Shown: in pieces, positions 1 to 5,774 of the stretch
How positions within the stretch are numbered: position 1 is the first letter of the stretch
Layout: each line of letters starts with the position of its first letter
Assembly (NCBI GenBank): GCA_937889855.1
Contig: CALBYK010000218.1
Coordinates: 1 to 5,774 of the forward strand
Source: an uncultured Prevotella sp.
GTDB taxonomy: Bacteria > Bacteroidota > Bacteroidia > Bacteroidales > Bacteroidaceae
DNA length: 5,774 nucleotides
Reading direction: 5' to 3'
Notes under the pieces: model-generated
The model's database searches: none
The model's input: the letters and a program-made list of their open reading frames with translations, nothing else
What the model was told of the DNA's origin: nothing
Program-made: the position numbers and the translations under genes

Positions 1-905
1 AGGCACTGTATATCCCGTCCGCTCTGTCGCTCATAGCCGACTGGCACGAGGGTAAGTCACGCTCGCTAGCCATAGGCATACACATGACCGGACTGTATGT
101 GGGCCAGGCCGTCGGCGGCTTCGGAGCCACAATAGCCGCGTCGTTCTCATGGCACAGCACGTTCCACTGGTTCGGCATCATAGGCATCACCTACTCGGTT
201 GTGCTTGCCATGCTGCTCCACGACAAGCCCAAGACCCAGACCGTTGTTGACGTCACGTCCGCACAGCCCGCATCCGCTGGCGACAAGGAAAGCATGTGGC
301 GCGGGCTGGGCGTCGTGCTGTCCACATGGGCATTCTGGGTTATTCTTATATATTTCGCCGTGCCGAGCCTTCCCGGATGGGCAACCAAGAACTGGCTGCC
401 CACGCTGTTTGCCACCAACCTCGGCATTCCGATGTCGGAGGCTGGCCCAATGTCCACAATCACTATTGCCGCATCATCGTTCGTAGGCGTCATCGTAGGC
501 GGCGTGCTCTCCGACAAGTGGGTGCTGCGCAATGTGCGCGGCCGCATCTACACAAGTGCCATAGGCCTGGGCATGACCATACCAGCACTCGTACTGCTCG
601 GCTTCGGCCACAGCATAGTGGCTGTGGTGGGAGCCGGGATGCTGTTCGGCATAGGCTTCGGTATGTTCGACGCCAATAACATGCCCATTCTCTGCCAGAT
701 TATCTCCGCCAAGTACCGCGCCACAGCCTACGGCATAATGAACATGGTGGGCGTGTTCGCCGGTGCTGCCGTCACACATATGCTTGGCAGCTGGACAGAC
801 GGAGGCAACCTCGGACTTGGTTTCGCCGTGCTCGGAGGCATAGTCCTCTTTGCCCTTGTGCTGCAGCTTGCATGCCTCAGACCCCAGACTGACAATATGG
901 AATAA
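1..905 (+). CDS. nanT: MFS permease, probable sialic acid (Neu5Ac) transporter, 5'-truncated by window edge
   Basis: This is the C-terminal 300 residues of a major facilitator superfamily inner-membrane transporter. The reading frame is open from base 3, so the ATG at 84 is internal: the 27 codons before it encode the end of TM4 and the loop DWHEGKSRSLAIGIHMTG, typical of the TM4-TM5 junction in anion/sugar-acid MFS carriers. Hydrophobic segments for about TM5 to TM12 follow. A polar central loop (HDKPKTQTVVDVTSAQPAS) lies between TM6 and TM7, and an MFS motif-A-like loop (GGVLSDKWVLRNVRGR, about bases 496-543) follows TM8. The protein ends in a short polar tail. Sequence alone shows only an MFS carrier. 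The Neu5Ac substrate is inferred from the lyase 63 bases downstream and the epimerase after it, matching the nanT role in B. fragilis. It could instead carry another sugar acid. Base use resembles its neighbours. Confidence 0.82.
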   Translation, partial: ALYIPSALSLIADWHEGKSRSLAIGIHMTGLYVGQAVGGFGATIAASFSWHSTFHWFGIIGITYSVVLAMLLHDKPKTQTVVDVTSAQPASAGDKESMWRGLGVVLSTWAFWVILIYFAVPSLPGWATKNWLPTLFATNLGIPMSEAGPMSTITIAASSFVGVIVGGVLSDKWVLRNVRGRIYTSAIGLGMTIPALVLLGFGHSIVAVVGAGMLFGIGFGMFDANNMPILCQIISAKYRATAYGIMNMVGVFAGAAVTHMLGSWTDGGNLGLGFAVLGGIVLFALVLQLACLRPQTDNME

Positions 906-919
906 TTGTGGCTCACACG

Positions 920-955
920 CAAATCATCAATCAAAAGACAAATCATTAATCAAAA
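920..955 (+). repeat. 17-bp tandem direct repeat in the lyase gene leader
   Basis: CAAATCATCAATCAAAA (920-936) is followed, after GA, by CAAATCATTAATCAAAA (939-955). The two copies match at 16 of 17 bases with a 19-base period. The array ends 13 bases before the lyase ATG at 969. It lies outside both coding regions, so protein coding does not explain it. A related octamer, AATCATCA, also occurs before the epimerase start (1891-1898). It could be a regulator site, an A-rich translation enhancer, or a simple local duplication; the sequence does not decide. Confidence 0.8.
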
Positions 956-968
956 CAATATATTGACT

Positions 969-1886
969 ATGGAAAAAATTGTTGGACTTATCGACGCACC
1001 GTTTACCCCATTCCACGCAAACGGCGACGTAAATCTTGAGCCTATCGAGGCTTACGCCAAGATGTTGCAGAAGAACGGACTGAAGGGCGTGTTCATCAAC
1101 GGCTCGTCAGGCGAGGGCTACATGCTCACAACAGAGGAGCGCATGCAGCTTGCCGAGCGATGGGTGGAGGTAGCTCCCGAGGGCTTCAAGGTTATTGTAC
1201 ACGTAGGCAGCTGCTGCCTGCGCGAGAGCGTGCGCCTCGCCGAGCATGCACAGAAGATTGGCGCATGGGGCATCGGCTCGATGGCACCTCCATTCCCGAA
1301 GATTGGGCGCATAGAGGAGCTTGTAGAGTACTGCGAGACCATCGCAAAGGCAGCCCCTGACCTGCCGTTCTACTACTACCACATTCCGGCATTCAACGGT
1401 GCCTACCTGCCAATGGTCGACCTCCTGAAGGCTGTTGACGGACGCATACCCAACTTCGCCGGCATCAAGTACACATACGAGTCGCTCTACGAGTACAACC
1501 AGTGCAGGCTCTACGGCGGCGGCAAGTTCGACATGCTCCACGGTCAGGACGAGACCATCCTGCCGAGCCTTGCACAGGGAGGCGCACGCGGCGGCATAGG
1601 CGGCACAACCAACTACAACGGGCGCGAGCTCACCAGCATCATCGAGGCATGGAACAAGGGCGACATAGAGACAGCACGCGAGAAACAGAACTTCTCACAG
1701 GCGGTCATCAATGTCATATGTCATTTCCGCGGCAACATCGTAGGCGGCAAGCGCATCATGAAGCTCCTCGGTTTTGACCTCGGCCCCAACCGTGTGCCGT
1801 TCCGCAACATGACCGACGGGGAAGAGGCGCAGATGAAGAAAGAGCTCGAGGAGATAGGGTTCTTCGAGCGTGCCAACAAATTCTAA
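969..1886 (+). CDS. nanA: N-acetylneuraminate lyase (sialic acid aldolase)
   Basis: Cytoplasmic class I aldolase that cleaves Neu5Ac to N-acetylmannosamine and pyruvate through a Schiff base; called nanL in B. fragilis. The 305-residue length is normal for the DapA/NAL family (TIM barrel). Key motifs are visible: the carboxylate-binding GSSGEG at 45-50, the catalytic tyrosine Y137 in FYYYHIP, the Schiff-base lysine K167 in GIKYT, and the GQDE motif at 192-195 with GGTTN at 211-215, matching sialic-acid-binding positions of NanA. The DE pair and YYYHIP favour NAL over dihydrodipicolinate synthase. The ATG at 969 was chosen because an in-frame TTG at 906 would add 21 residues encoded by the A-rich repeat leader, with no family counterpart. 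No Shine-Dalgarno is visible, as is usual in Bacteroidota. It lies 15 bases before the epimerase, so the two are probably co-transcribed. The sequence resembles vertebrate NPL more than E. coli NanA (recalled, not computed). Confidence 0.93.
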   Translation: MEKIVGLIDAPFTPFHANGDVNLEPIEAYAKMLQKNGLKGVFINGSSGEGYMLTTEERMQLAERWVEVAPEGFKVIVHVGSCCLRESVRLAEHAQKIGAWGIGSMAPPFPKIGRIEELVEYCETIAKAAPDLPFYYYHIPAFNGAYLPMVDLLKAVDGRIPNFAGIKYTYESLYEYNQCRLYGGGKFDMLHGQDETILPSLAQGGARGGIGGTTNYNGRELTSIIEAWNKGDIETAREKQNFSQAVINVICHFRGNIVGGKRIMKLLGFDLGPNRVPFRNMTDGEEAQMKKELEEIGFFERANKF

Positions 1887-1901
1887 CCTTAATCATCAGC
1901 A

Positions 1902-3089
1902 ATGGACGCAAAAGAATACATCAAGTCGTGGGCCGACACATACAAGAAGGAGCTCACCGAGAACATAATGCCGTTCTGGATGGAGCACGGCTGGGACCGC
2001 GAGAACGGCGGCGTTTACACATGCCTCAACCGCGACGGCTCGCTGATGGACCCCACCAAGTCTGTGTGGTTCCAGGGGCGCTTCGCCTTCGTGTGCGCCT
2101 TCGCATACAACAACGTGGAGAAAAACCAGCAGTGGCTTGACGCCGCAAGGTCAACGCTCGAGTTCATCGAGAAGTACTGCTTTGACGAGAACGGGCACAT
2201 GTACTTCTCCGTAACAGCCGACGGGAAGCCCCTGCGCAAGCGCCGCTACGTGTTCTCCGAGACATTCGCCTCGATAGCCATGTCAGAGTATGCTCTCGCC
2301 ACCGGTGACCAGCACTGGGCAAGACGCGCCATCAAGGTGTTCGAGGACACACAACGTTTCCTCGCCACTCCAGGATTCCTGCCTGCCAAGTTTGAGCCAG
2401 GCGTGGAGCTGCAGAGCCACAGCATCATCATGATTCTCATCAACGTAGGCTCATGCATACGCAAAGTGGTAAACGACCCAAAACTGACGGCACAGATAGA
2501 CGAGTCGATAGAGAAGCTGAAGAAATACTTCATACACCCCGAGTTCAAGTGCCTGCTCGAGACCGTTGGCATGAACGGCGAGTTCATAGACACCAACATG
2601 ACGCGAACCATCAATCCGGGGCACTGCATCGAGACCTCATGGTTCATCATGGAGGAGGCTAAGCAGCGCGGATGGGACAAGCCTATGCTCGACATGGCAC
2701 TACAGATATTCGACTGGTCGTGGGACTGGGGATGGGACAAGCAGTATGGAGGCATAATCAACTTCCGCGACTGCAAGAACCTGCCGCCGCAGGACTACTC
2801 GCAGGACATGAAGTTTTGGTGGCCACAATGCGAGACCATCATCGCCTCGCTCTATGCATACCTCGCAACAGGCGACGTCAAGTACCTGTACCGACACGAA
2901 CGTATCAGCGAGTGGACATATGCCCACTTCCCCGATACAGAGTACGGTGAGTGGTATGGCTATCTGCACCGCGACGGAACAGTTGCCCAGCCAGCAAAGG
3001 GCAACCTCTACAAAGGTCCGTTCCACATTCCGCGCATGATGGTGAAGAGCTATACGCTTTGCCTGGAGATATTGAAAAAACTGGAATAA
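1902..3089 (+). CDS. nanE: N-acylglucosamine 2-epimerase (renin-binding-protein type), ManNAc to GlcNAc
   Basis: Cytoplasmic enzyme interconverting N-acetylmannosamine and N-acetylglucosamine, acting on the lyase product. The 395-residue length matches the AGE family, an (alpha/alpha)6 barrel. Family signatures are visible: VWFQGRFAF at 55-63 with the conserved arginine R60, NPGHCIETSW at 238-247 with catalytic histidine H241, KFWWPQCE at 304-311, and GPFHIPRM at 372-379 with the second catalytic histidine H375. The aromatic run DWSWDWGWD at 271-279 is also typical. The symbol follows B. fragilis usage; the protein is unrelated to E. coli NanE, which is a ManNAc-6-phosphate epimerase. The start at 1902 fits the family N-terminus and lies 15 bases after the lyase stop, consistent with one transcript. 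No Shine-Dalgarno is seen. Relatives include cellobiose 2-epimerase, but the sialic acid neighbours and AGE-specific motifs favour ManNAc. All catalytic residues appear intact. Confidence 0.92.
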   Translation: MDAKEYIKSWADTYKKELTENIMPFWMEHGWDRENGGVYTCLNRDGSLMDPTKSVWFQGRFAFVCAFAYNNVEKNQQWLDAARSTLEFIEKYCFDENGHMYFSVTADGKPLRKRRYVFSETFASIAMSEYALATGDQHWARRAIKVFEDTQRFLATPGFLPAKFEPGVELQSHSIIMILINVGSCIRKVVNDPKLTAQIDESIEKLKKYFIHPEFKCLLETVGMNGEFIDTNMTRTINPGHCIETSWFIMEEAKQRGWDKPMLDMALQIFDWSWDWGWDKQYGGIINFRDCKNLPPQDYSQDMKFWWPQCETIIASLYAYLATGDVKYLYRHERISEWTYAHFPDTEYGEWYGYLHRDGTVAQPAKGNLYKGPFHIPRMMVKSYTLCLEILKKLE

Positions 3090-3101
3090 CAGGAATGATA
3101 G

Positions 3102-3115
3102 TGTGTATATACACA
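3102..3115. promoter_or_regulatory. Perfect 14-bp palindrome, possible operator
   Basis: TGTGTATATACACA reads identically on both strands. It lies 12 bases after the epimerase stop and 65 bases before the mutarotase start, inside the longest gap between complete genes of the cluster. Dyad symmetry of this length would suit a dimeric regulator, but part of it is low-complexity TA-rich sequence. No known binding motif was recognised, and no convincing Bacteroidota promoter (TTTG about 20 bases before TAnnTTTG) accompanies it. Confidence 0.35.
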
Positions 3116-3132
3116 AAATTTAAACTTTATCC

Positions 3133-3160
3133 GTGGCGGAGGTCTCTTGACCTCCGCCGC
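3133..3160 (+). other. Strong intergenic stem-loop between epimerase and mutarotase genes
   Basis: GTGGCGGAGGTC (3133-3144) pairs with GACCTCCGCCGC (3149-3160). This forms a 12-bp GC-rich stem with one G-U pair around the four-base loop TCTT. No T-run follows on either strand (AACCATTATCC on +, GGATAAAG on -), so a classic intrinsic terminator is not supported. The stem ends 20 bases before the mutarotase ATG, within reach of an initiating ribosome. Possible roles are attenuation or partial termination, protection of the upstream mRNA 3' end, control of mutarotase translation, or a dispersed repeat. Confidence 0.75.
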
Positions 3161-3180
3161 AACCATTATCCACAATTAAT

Positions 3181-4263
3181 ATGATTCTGCTGAGAAAAAC
3201 AATTCTCACCGCCACATTATTTATTTATTTTACCGCCAACACTACCGCCCAACACATAAGCAACGTGCAAGGCTTTCCGTCGGCAGAGCCGGGTTATGAA
3301 TTGGGAGTATCGGCATGCTATGCCGGATTCATCGGCGACCGGCTTGTCATGGCGGGCGGATGCAACTTTCCGACACCTGGCAACAAGACCTACTACTCGG
3401 GCATTTATGCCGCGACCGTGGACCGCGACACCCTCAACTGGCAGCTCGTAGGCTCACTGCCCGAGACGGCAGCCTACGGCACCACGGTAGCCATCGGCGA
3501 CAGCCTGCTGTTCATCGGAGGCTGCAACAACAGCCACAGCCTCGCCACTGTCTACAGCATACGTCTTGACGGCACAGACGGCATGGCCGTCGTGACACGT
3601 CTTGCCGACATGCCGTTCACGGTTGACAACGCGGCTGCATGTATTGCTGGCAACAATATATATGTCGTTGGAGGCAACCAGAACGGACAACCTTCAGGCA
3701 ACGTCCTTATAAAGGACATGGACCACACGGCATGGCGCGTTGGAAGCACCGTGCCGCATGGCCCATGTGTACAGCCTATATGCGCTACTGTCGGCGACGA
3801 ACTTTTTGTGTGGGGAGGGTTTCATGCCAATGGCACCGACAGCCACGTTAACACCATTGGCGCAGCATATAGCCTCAACACAAAGTCATGGCGGACGCTT
3901 GAAGCCCCTACCTCATCCAGCGGCAAGATGACGCTGACAGGCGGCGTGTCGTGGACACATGGCGACACAATATATGCCACGGGCGGCGTCAACAAGGACA
4001 TCTTCCTTGACGCGATAAGCCAGCGCTATGAACGCGTGGACAAGAACAAGTATCTCGACCAGCCAATAAACTGGTATAAGTTCAGCGGCAACCTTTACAG
4101 ATATGACACCAAGCACGGCAAATGGCTCCGTACAACATTTGCCGACAAGCGTCTTGCACGTGCAGGAGCCGCAGCCGTTAGCACCACGAAAGGAATGTAT
4201 TACATCGGTGGCGAGCTTAAACCGGCAGTGCGCACACCGCAGATTGTGTTGCTCGAATATTAG
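3181..4263 (+). CDS. nanM: Cyclically permuted Kelch mutarotase, N-acetylneuraminate epimerase (NanM-like), secreted
   Basis: Probably interconverts the alpha and beta anomers of Neu5Ac in the periplasm, speeding supply of the form used for uptake. Residues 1-23 look like a Sec signal peptide: an N-terminus with R5 and K6, a hydrophobic core, and likely cleavage after TTA. The mature part has six Kelch blades, each marked by a Gly-Gly pair at 59, 113, 164, 212, 268 and 343, giving a six-bladed propeller. TGGVNKDIF (267-275) and IGGELKPAVRT (342-352) match TGGVNQNIF and INGEAKPGLRT recalled from E. coli NanM, but here they lie at the C-terminus. Blade order is rotated, as in the family named cyclically-permuted mutarotase (TIGR03548). 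Length, 360 residues, is close to E. coli NanM (about 368). It follows the epimerase by 91 bases containing a palindrome and hairpin, so it may be expressed separately. Activity is inferred from homology and context. Confidence 0.88.
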   Translation: MILLRKTILTATLFIYFTANTTAQHISNVQGFPSAEPGYELGVSACYAGFIGDRLVMAGGCNFPTPGNKTYYSGIYAATVDRDTLNWQLVGSLPETAAYGTTVAIGDSLLFIGGCNNSHSLATVYSIRLDGTDGMAVVTRLADMPFTVDNAAACIAGNNIYVVGGNQNGQPSGNVLIKDMDHTAWRVGSTVPHGPCVQPICATVGDELFVWGGFHANGTDSHVNTIGAAYSLNTKSWRTLEAPTSSSGKMTLTGGVSWTHGDTIYATGGVNKDIFLDAISQRYERVDKNKYLDQPINWYKFSGNLYRYDTKHGKWLRTTFADKRLARAGAAAVSTTKGMYYIGGELKPAVRTPQIVLLEY

Positions 4264-4264
4264 C

Positions 4265-5774
4265 CTACTGGCCAACAATCTCCTTGAGCACCTCAACAGC
4301 GTCGCCCACGGTAGGTATGCCCGTGACAACCATCGACCGTTTGCCGTTCACCTCCTTAAGGTTGCAGCGGCGCGTATGGGCAGCGATGTAGTTGAGAGCG
4401 CAACCGAAAATCTGGCTCTTGTAATAGGCAGAGTCGGGGTTGGACACAAACTGCATCTGCATCCTGCCTTGCTTAAGTATAATCTTCTCACAGCCCAGGC
4501 GCTTGCCGAGCCTGCGCAGCGGCACAACCTGCATCAGCTCCTCGCCCTCACGTGGCATCTTGCCGAAACGGTCCTCAAGCCGCTGGCGGTAAGCGTCAAG
4601 CTGCTCGTCGTTGTCGATGTTGTCGAGCTCGCGATATAGAAGCATGCGCTCTGACGCTCCCGGCACGTAGGTCTCGGGGAAATACATCTCAAGGTCGCTC
4701 TCCACGGCACAATCCTCCACAAACTCGTCGCCTGTTATCTCCTTACCCTGAGCTATCTCCTCGGCATATATATCCTGGAACTCGTCGTTCTTGAGTTCGG
4801 TGACAGCCTGATTGAGTATCTTCTGATAAGTCTCGTATCCGAGGTCTTCCATAAATCCGCTCTGTTCGGCACCAAGGAGGTTGCCCGCTCCACGTATGTC
4901 GAGATCCTGCATGGCAAGGTTGAAACCGCTGCCAAGCTCTGAAAAATTCTCCAAAGCCTCAAGCCTCCGGCGTGCCTCCGGCGAAAGCACCGACTTAGGC
5001 GGTGCGAGCAGATAGCAGAAAGCCTTGCGGTTGGAGCGTCCCACACGACCACGCATCTGGTGGAGGTCGGAAAGTCCGAATCGGTGGGCGTCATTGATTA
5101 TTATTGTGTTGGCGTTGGAGATGTCAATGCCGTTCTCCACTATTGACGTTGACAGGAGCACGTCGTAGTCGTAATTCATAAAACCTATAAGTATCTTCTC
5201 CAGTTCCTCAGGATTCATCTGCCCGTGTCCTATAGCCACACGCGCGTCGGGCACATACTTATGTATGAGCGATGCTATCTCGGGCAGGTTGCTTATGCGG
5301 TCGTTGACAAAGTAGACCTGTCCGTTGCGCGACATCTCGAAGTTGATGGCATCGGCAATGATTTCGTGTCCATACACGCCAAGCTCCGTCTGCACCGGGT
5401 AGCGGTTTGGCGGTGGAGTGCGTATGATGCTCATGTCGCGTGCTCCCATGAGCGAGAACTGTAGCGTTCGCGGTATAGGCGTAGCCGACATGGTTAGCGT
5501 GTCGACATTGGTCTTGAGCTTACGCAGCTTCTCTTTTGTCGCAACGCCAAACTTCTGCTCCTCGTCGATGATGAGCAGTCCGAGGTCGTGCCATACCACA
5601 CTCTTCCCTATAAGCTTGTGCGTACCGATGAGTATGTCAATCTTTCCGTCCTTCAAATCGGCAAGCACTTCACGCGTCTGCTTGGTGGTACGTGCACGCG
5701 ACAGATAGTCAATGCGTACTGGCATGTCCTTAAGCCGGTCGCAGAACGTCTTGTAGTGCTGGAACGCCAGCACC
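4265..5774 (-). CDS. mfd: Transcription-repair coupling factor Mfd, C-terminal part (5' end outside window)
   Basis: Mfd is an ATP-dependent DNA translocase that removes RNA polymerase stalled at DNA lesions and recruits UvrA. The last 503 codons are present, roughly the C-terminal half of a protein usually about 1,100 residues long. The first complete codon at the edge is GTG (Val), part of a VLAFQHY helicase segment, so it is internal. In order from that Val: GTHKL at 50-54, the Walker B DEEQ box at 70-73, SATPIPRTL at 96-104, GHGQM at 182-186, the STSIVENGIDI helicase motif V at 208-218 and QMRGRVGRS motif VI at 239-247. After these come the translocation-motif region with MQDLDIRGAGNLLG and the TRCF C-terminal domain (ETYVPGASERMLLYREL onward). 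DEEQ and the TRCF domain separate it from the related helicase RecG. No disruption is visible. It converges on the mutarotase gene with one base between stop codons and is probably unrelated in function to the sialic acid genes. Confidence 0.96.
   Translation of the reverse strand, partial: VLAFQHYKTFCDRLKDMPVRIDYLSRARTTKQTREVLADLKDGKIDILIGTHKLIGKSVVWHDLGLLIIDEEQKFGVATKEKLRKLKTNVDTLTMSATPIPRTLQFSLMGARDMSIIRTPPPNRYPVQTELGVYGHEIIADAINFEMSRNGQVYFVNDRISNLPEIASLIHKYVPDARVAIGHGQMNPEELEKILIGFMNYDYDVLLSTSIVENGIDISNANTIIINDAHRFGLSDLHQMRGRVGRSNRKAFCYLLAPPKSVLSPEARRRLEALENFSELGSGFNLAMQDLDIRGAGNLLGAEQSGFMEDLGYETYQKILNQAVTELKNDEFQDIYAEEIAQGKEITGDEFVEDCAVESDLEMYFPETYVPGASERMLLYRELDNIDNDEQLDAYRQRLEDRFGKMPREGEELMQVVPLRRLGKRLGCEKIILKQGRMQMQFVSNPDSAYYKSQIFGCALNYIAAHTRRCNLKEVNGKRSMVVTGIPTVGDAVEVLKEIVGQ

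Noticed and set aside
84..905. ATG at 84 as the true start of the permease
   Set aside because: The frame is open back to the window edge, and the 27 codons before 84 encode typical MFS TM4 and TM4-TM5 loop sequence. Starting at 84 would remove helices 1-4.
907..917. TGTG-GCT-CACA inverted repeat after the permease stop
   Set aside because: It has only four base pairs per arm and a spacer different from the palindrome near 3102, so chance is sufficient explanation.
906..968. TTG at 906 as the lyase start, directly abutting the permease stop
   Set aside because: It would add 21 residues encoded by the A-rich repeat leader (WLTRKSSIKRQIINQNNILT). Family members start close to the conserved barrel strand that follows the ATG at 969.
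1107..1541. 144-codon open frame on the - strand inside the lyase gene
   Set aside because: It is antisense to a well-supported enzyme gene, and its translation is a low-information sequence without a family signature.
2246..2776. 176-codon open frame on the - strand inside the epimerase gene
   Set aside because: It lies entirely antisense to a gene with intact catalytic motifs and its product shows no recognisable domain; such shadow frames are common at this base composition.
3121..3130. TAAACTTTAT as a Bacteroidota -7 promoter element for the mutarotase gene
   Set aside because: It matches TAnnTTTG poorly and has no TTTG or TTG element at the expected distance upstream.
4963..4983. Tandem GCCTCCGGCG decamers inside mfd
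   Set aside because: The 11-base period is out of frame and falls in codons for an ordinary PEARRRLEA helix of Mfd. Coding and GC-rich codon use explain it.

Overview
The window looks like chromosomal DNA from a member of the Bacteroidales (phylum Bacteroidota) with moderately high GC. Three things suggest this. None of the visible starts has a Shine-Dalgarno sequence; each follows an A/T-rich leader. The gene set closely resembles the nanLET sialic acid operon described in Bacteroides fragilis. The mutarotase is the cyclically permuted type. The family within the order (Bacteroides, Prevotella and Muribaculaceae are all possible) cannot be decided from this sequence.

Layout: four genes on the + strand form a sialic acid (N-acetylneuraminate, Neu5Ac) utilisation cluster. 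They are an MFS permease (1-905, 5' end outside the window), N-acetylneuraminate lyase (969-1886), a renin-binding-protein-type N-acylglucosamine 2-epimerase (1902-3089) and a secreted six-bladed Kelch mutarotase of the NanM type (3181-4263). Facing them on the - strand is the C-terminal part of the transcription-repair coupling factor Mfd (4265-5774, N-terminal part outside the window), a housekeeping gene that probably marks the end of the cluster.

How the genes work together (family knowledge plus inference): the mutarotase is probably periplasmic and speeds equilibration of Neu5Ac anomers. The permease brings Neu5Ac across the inner membrane. The lyase splits it into N-acetylmannosamine (ManNAc) and pyruvate. 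The epimerase converts free ManNAc to GlcNAc, so this route needs no ManNAc kinase (NanK) or ManNAc-6-phosphate epimerase of the E. coli kind. A GlcNAc kinase, deacetylase/deaminase, sialidase and outer-membrane uptake system would be needed and are not in the window.

Non-coding detail: there is no gene-free stretch over 300 bases. The permease-lyase gap (906-968) holds a 17-bp tandem direct repeat. The lyase-epimerase gap is 15 bases. The epimerase-mutarotase gap (3090-3180) holds a perfect 14-bp palindrome and a 12-bp-stem hairpin without a U-tract. The mutarotase and mfd stop codons are separated by one base. I found no RNA gene, insertion sequence, CRISPR array or origin. The cluster belongs to known families; the points most worth a second look are the permuted propeller, the vertebrate-like lyase and the small intergenic structures.
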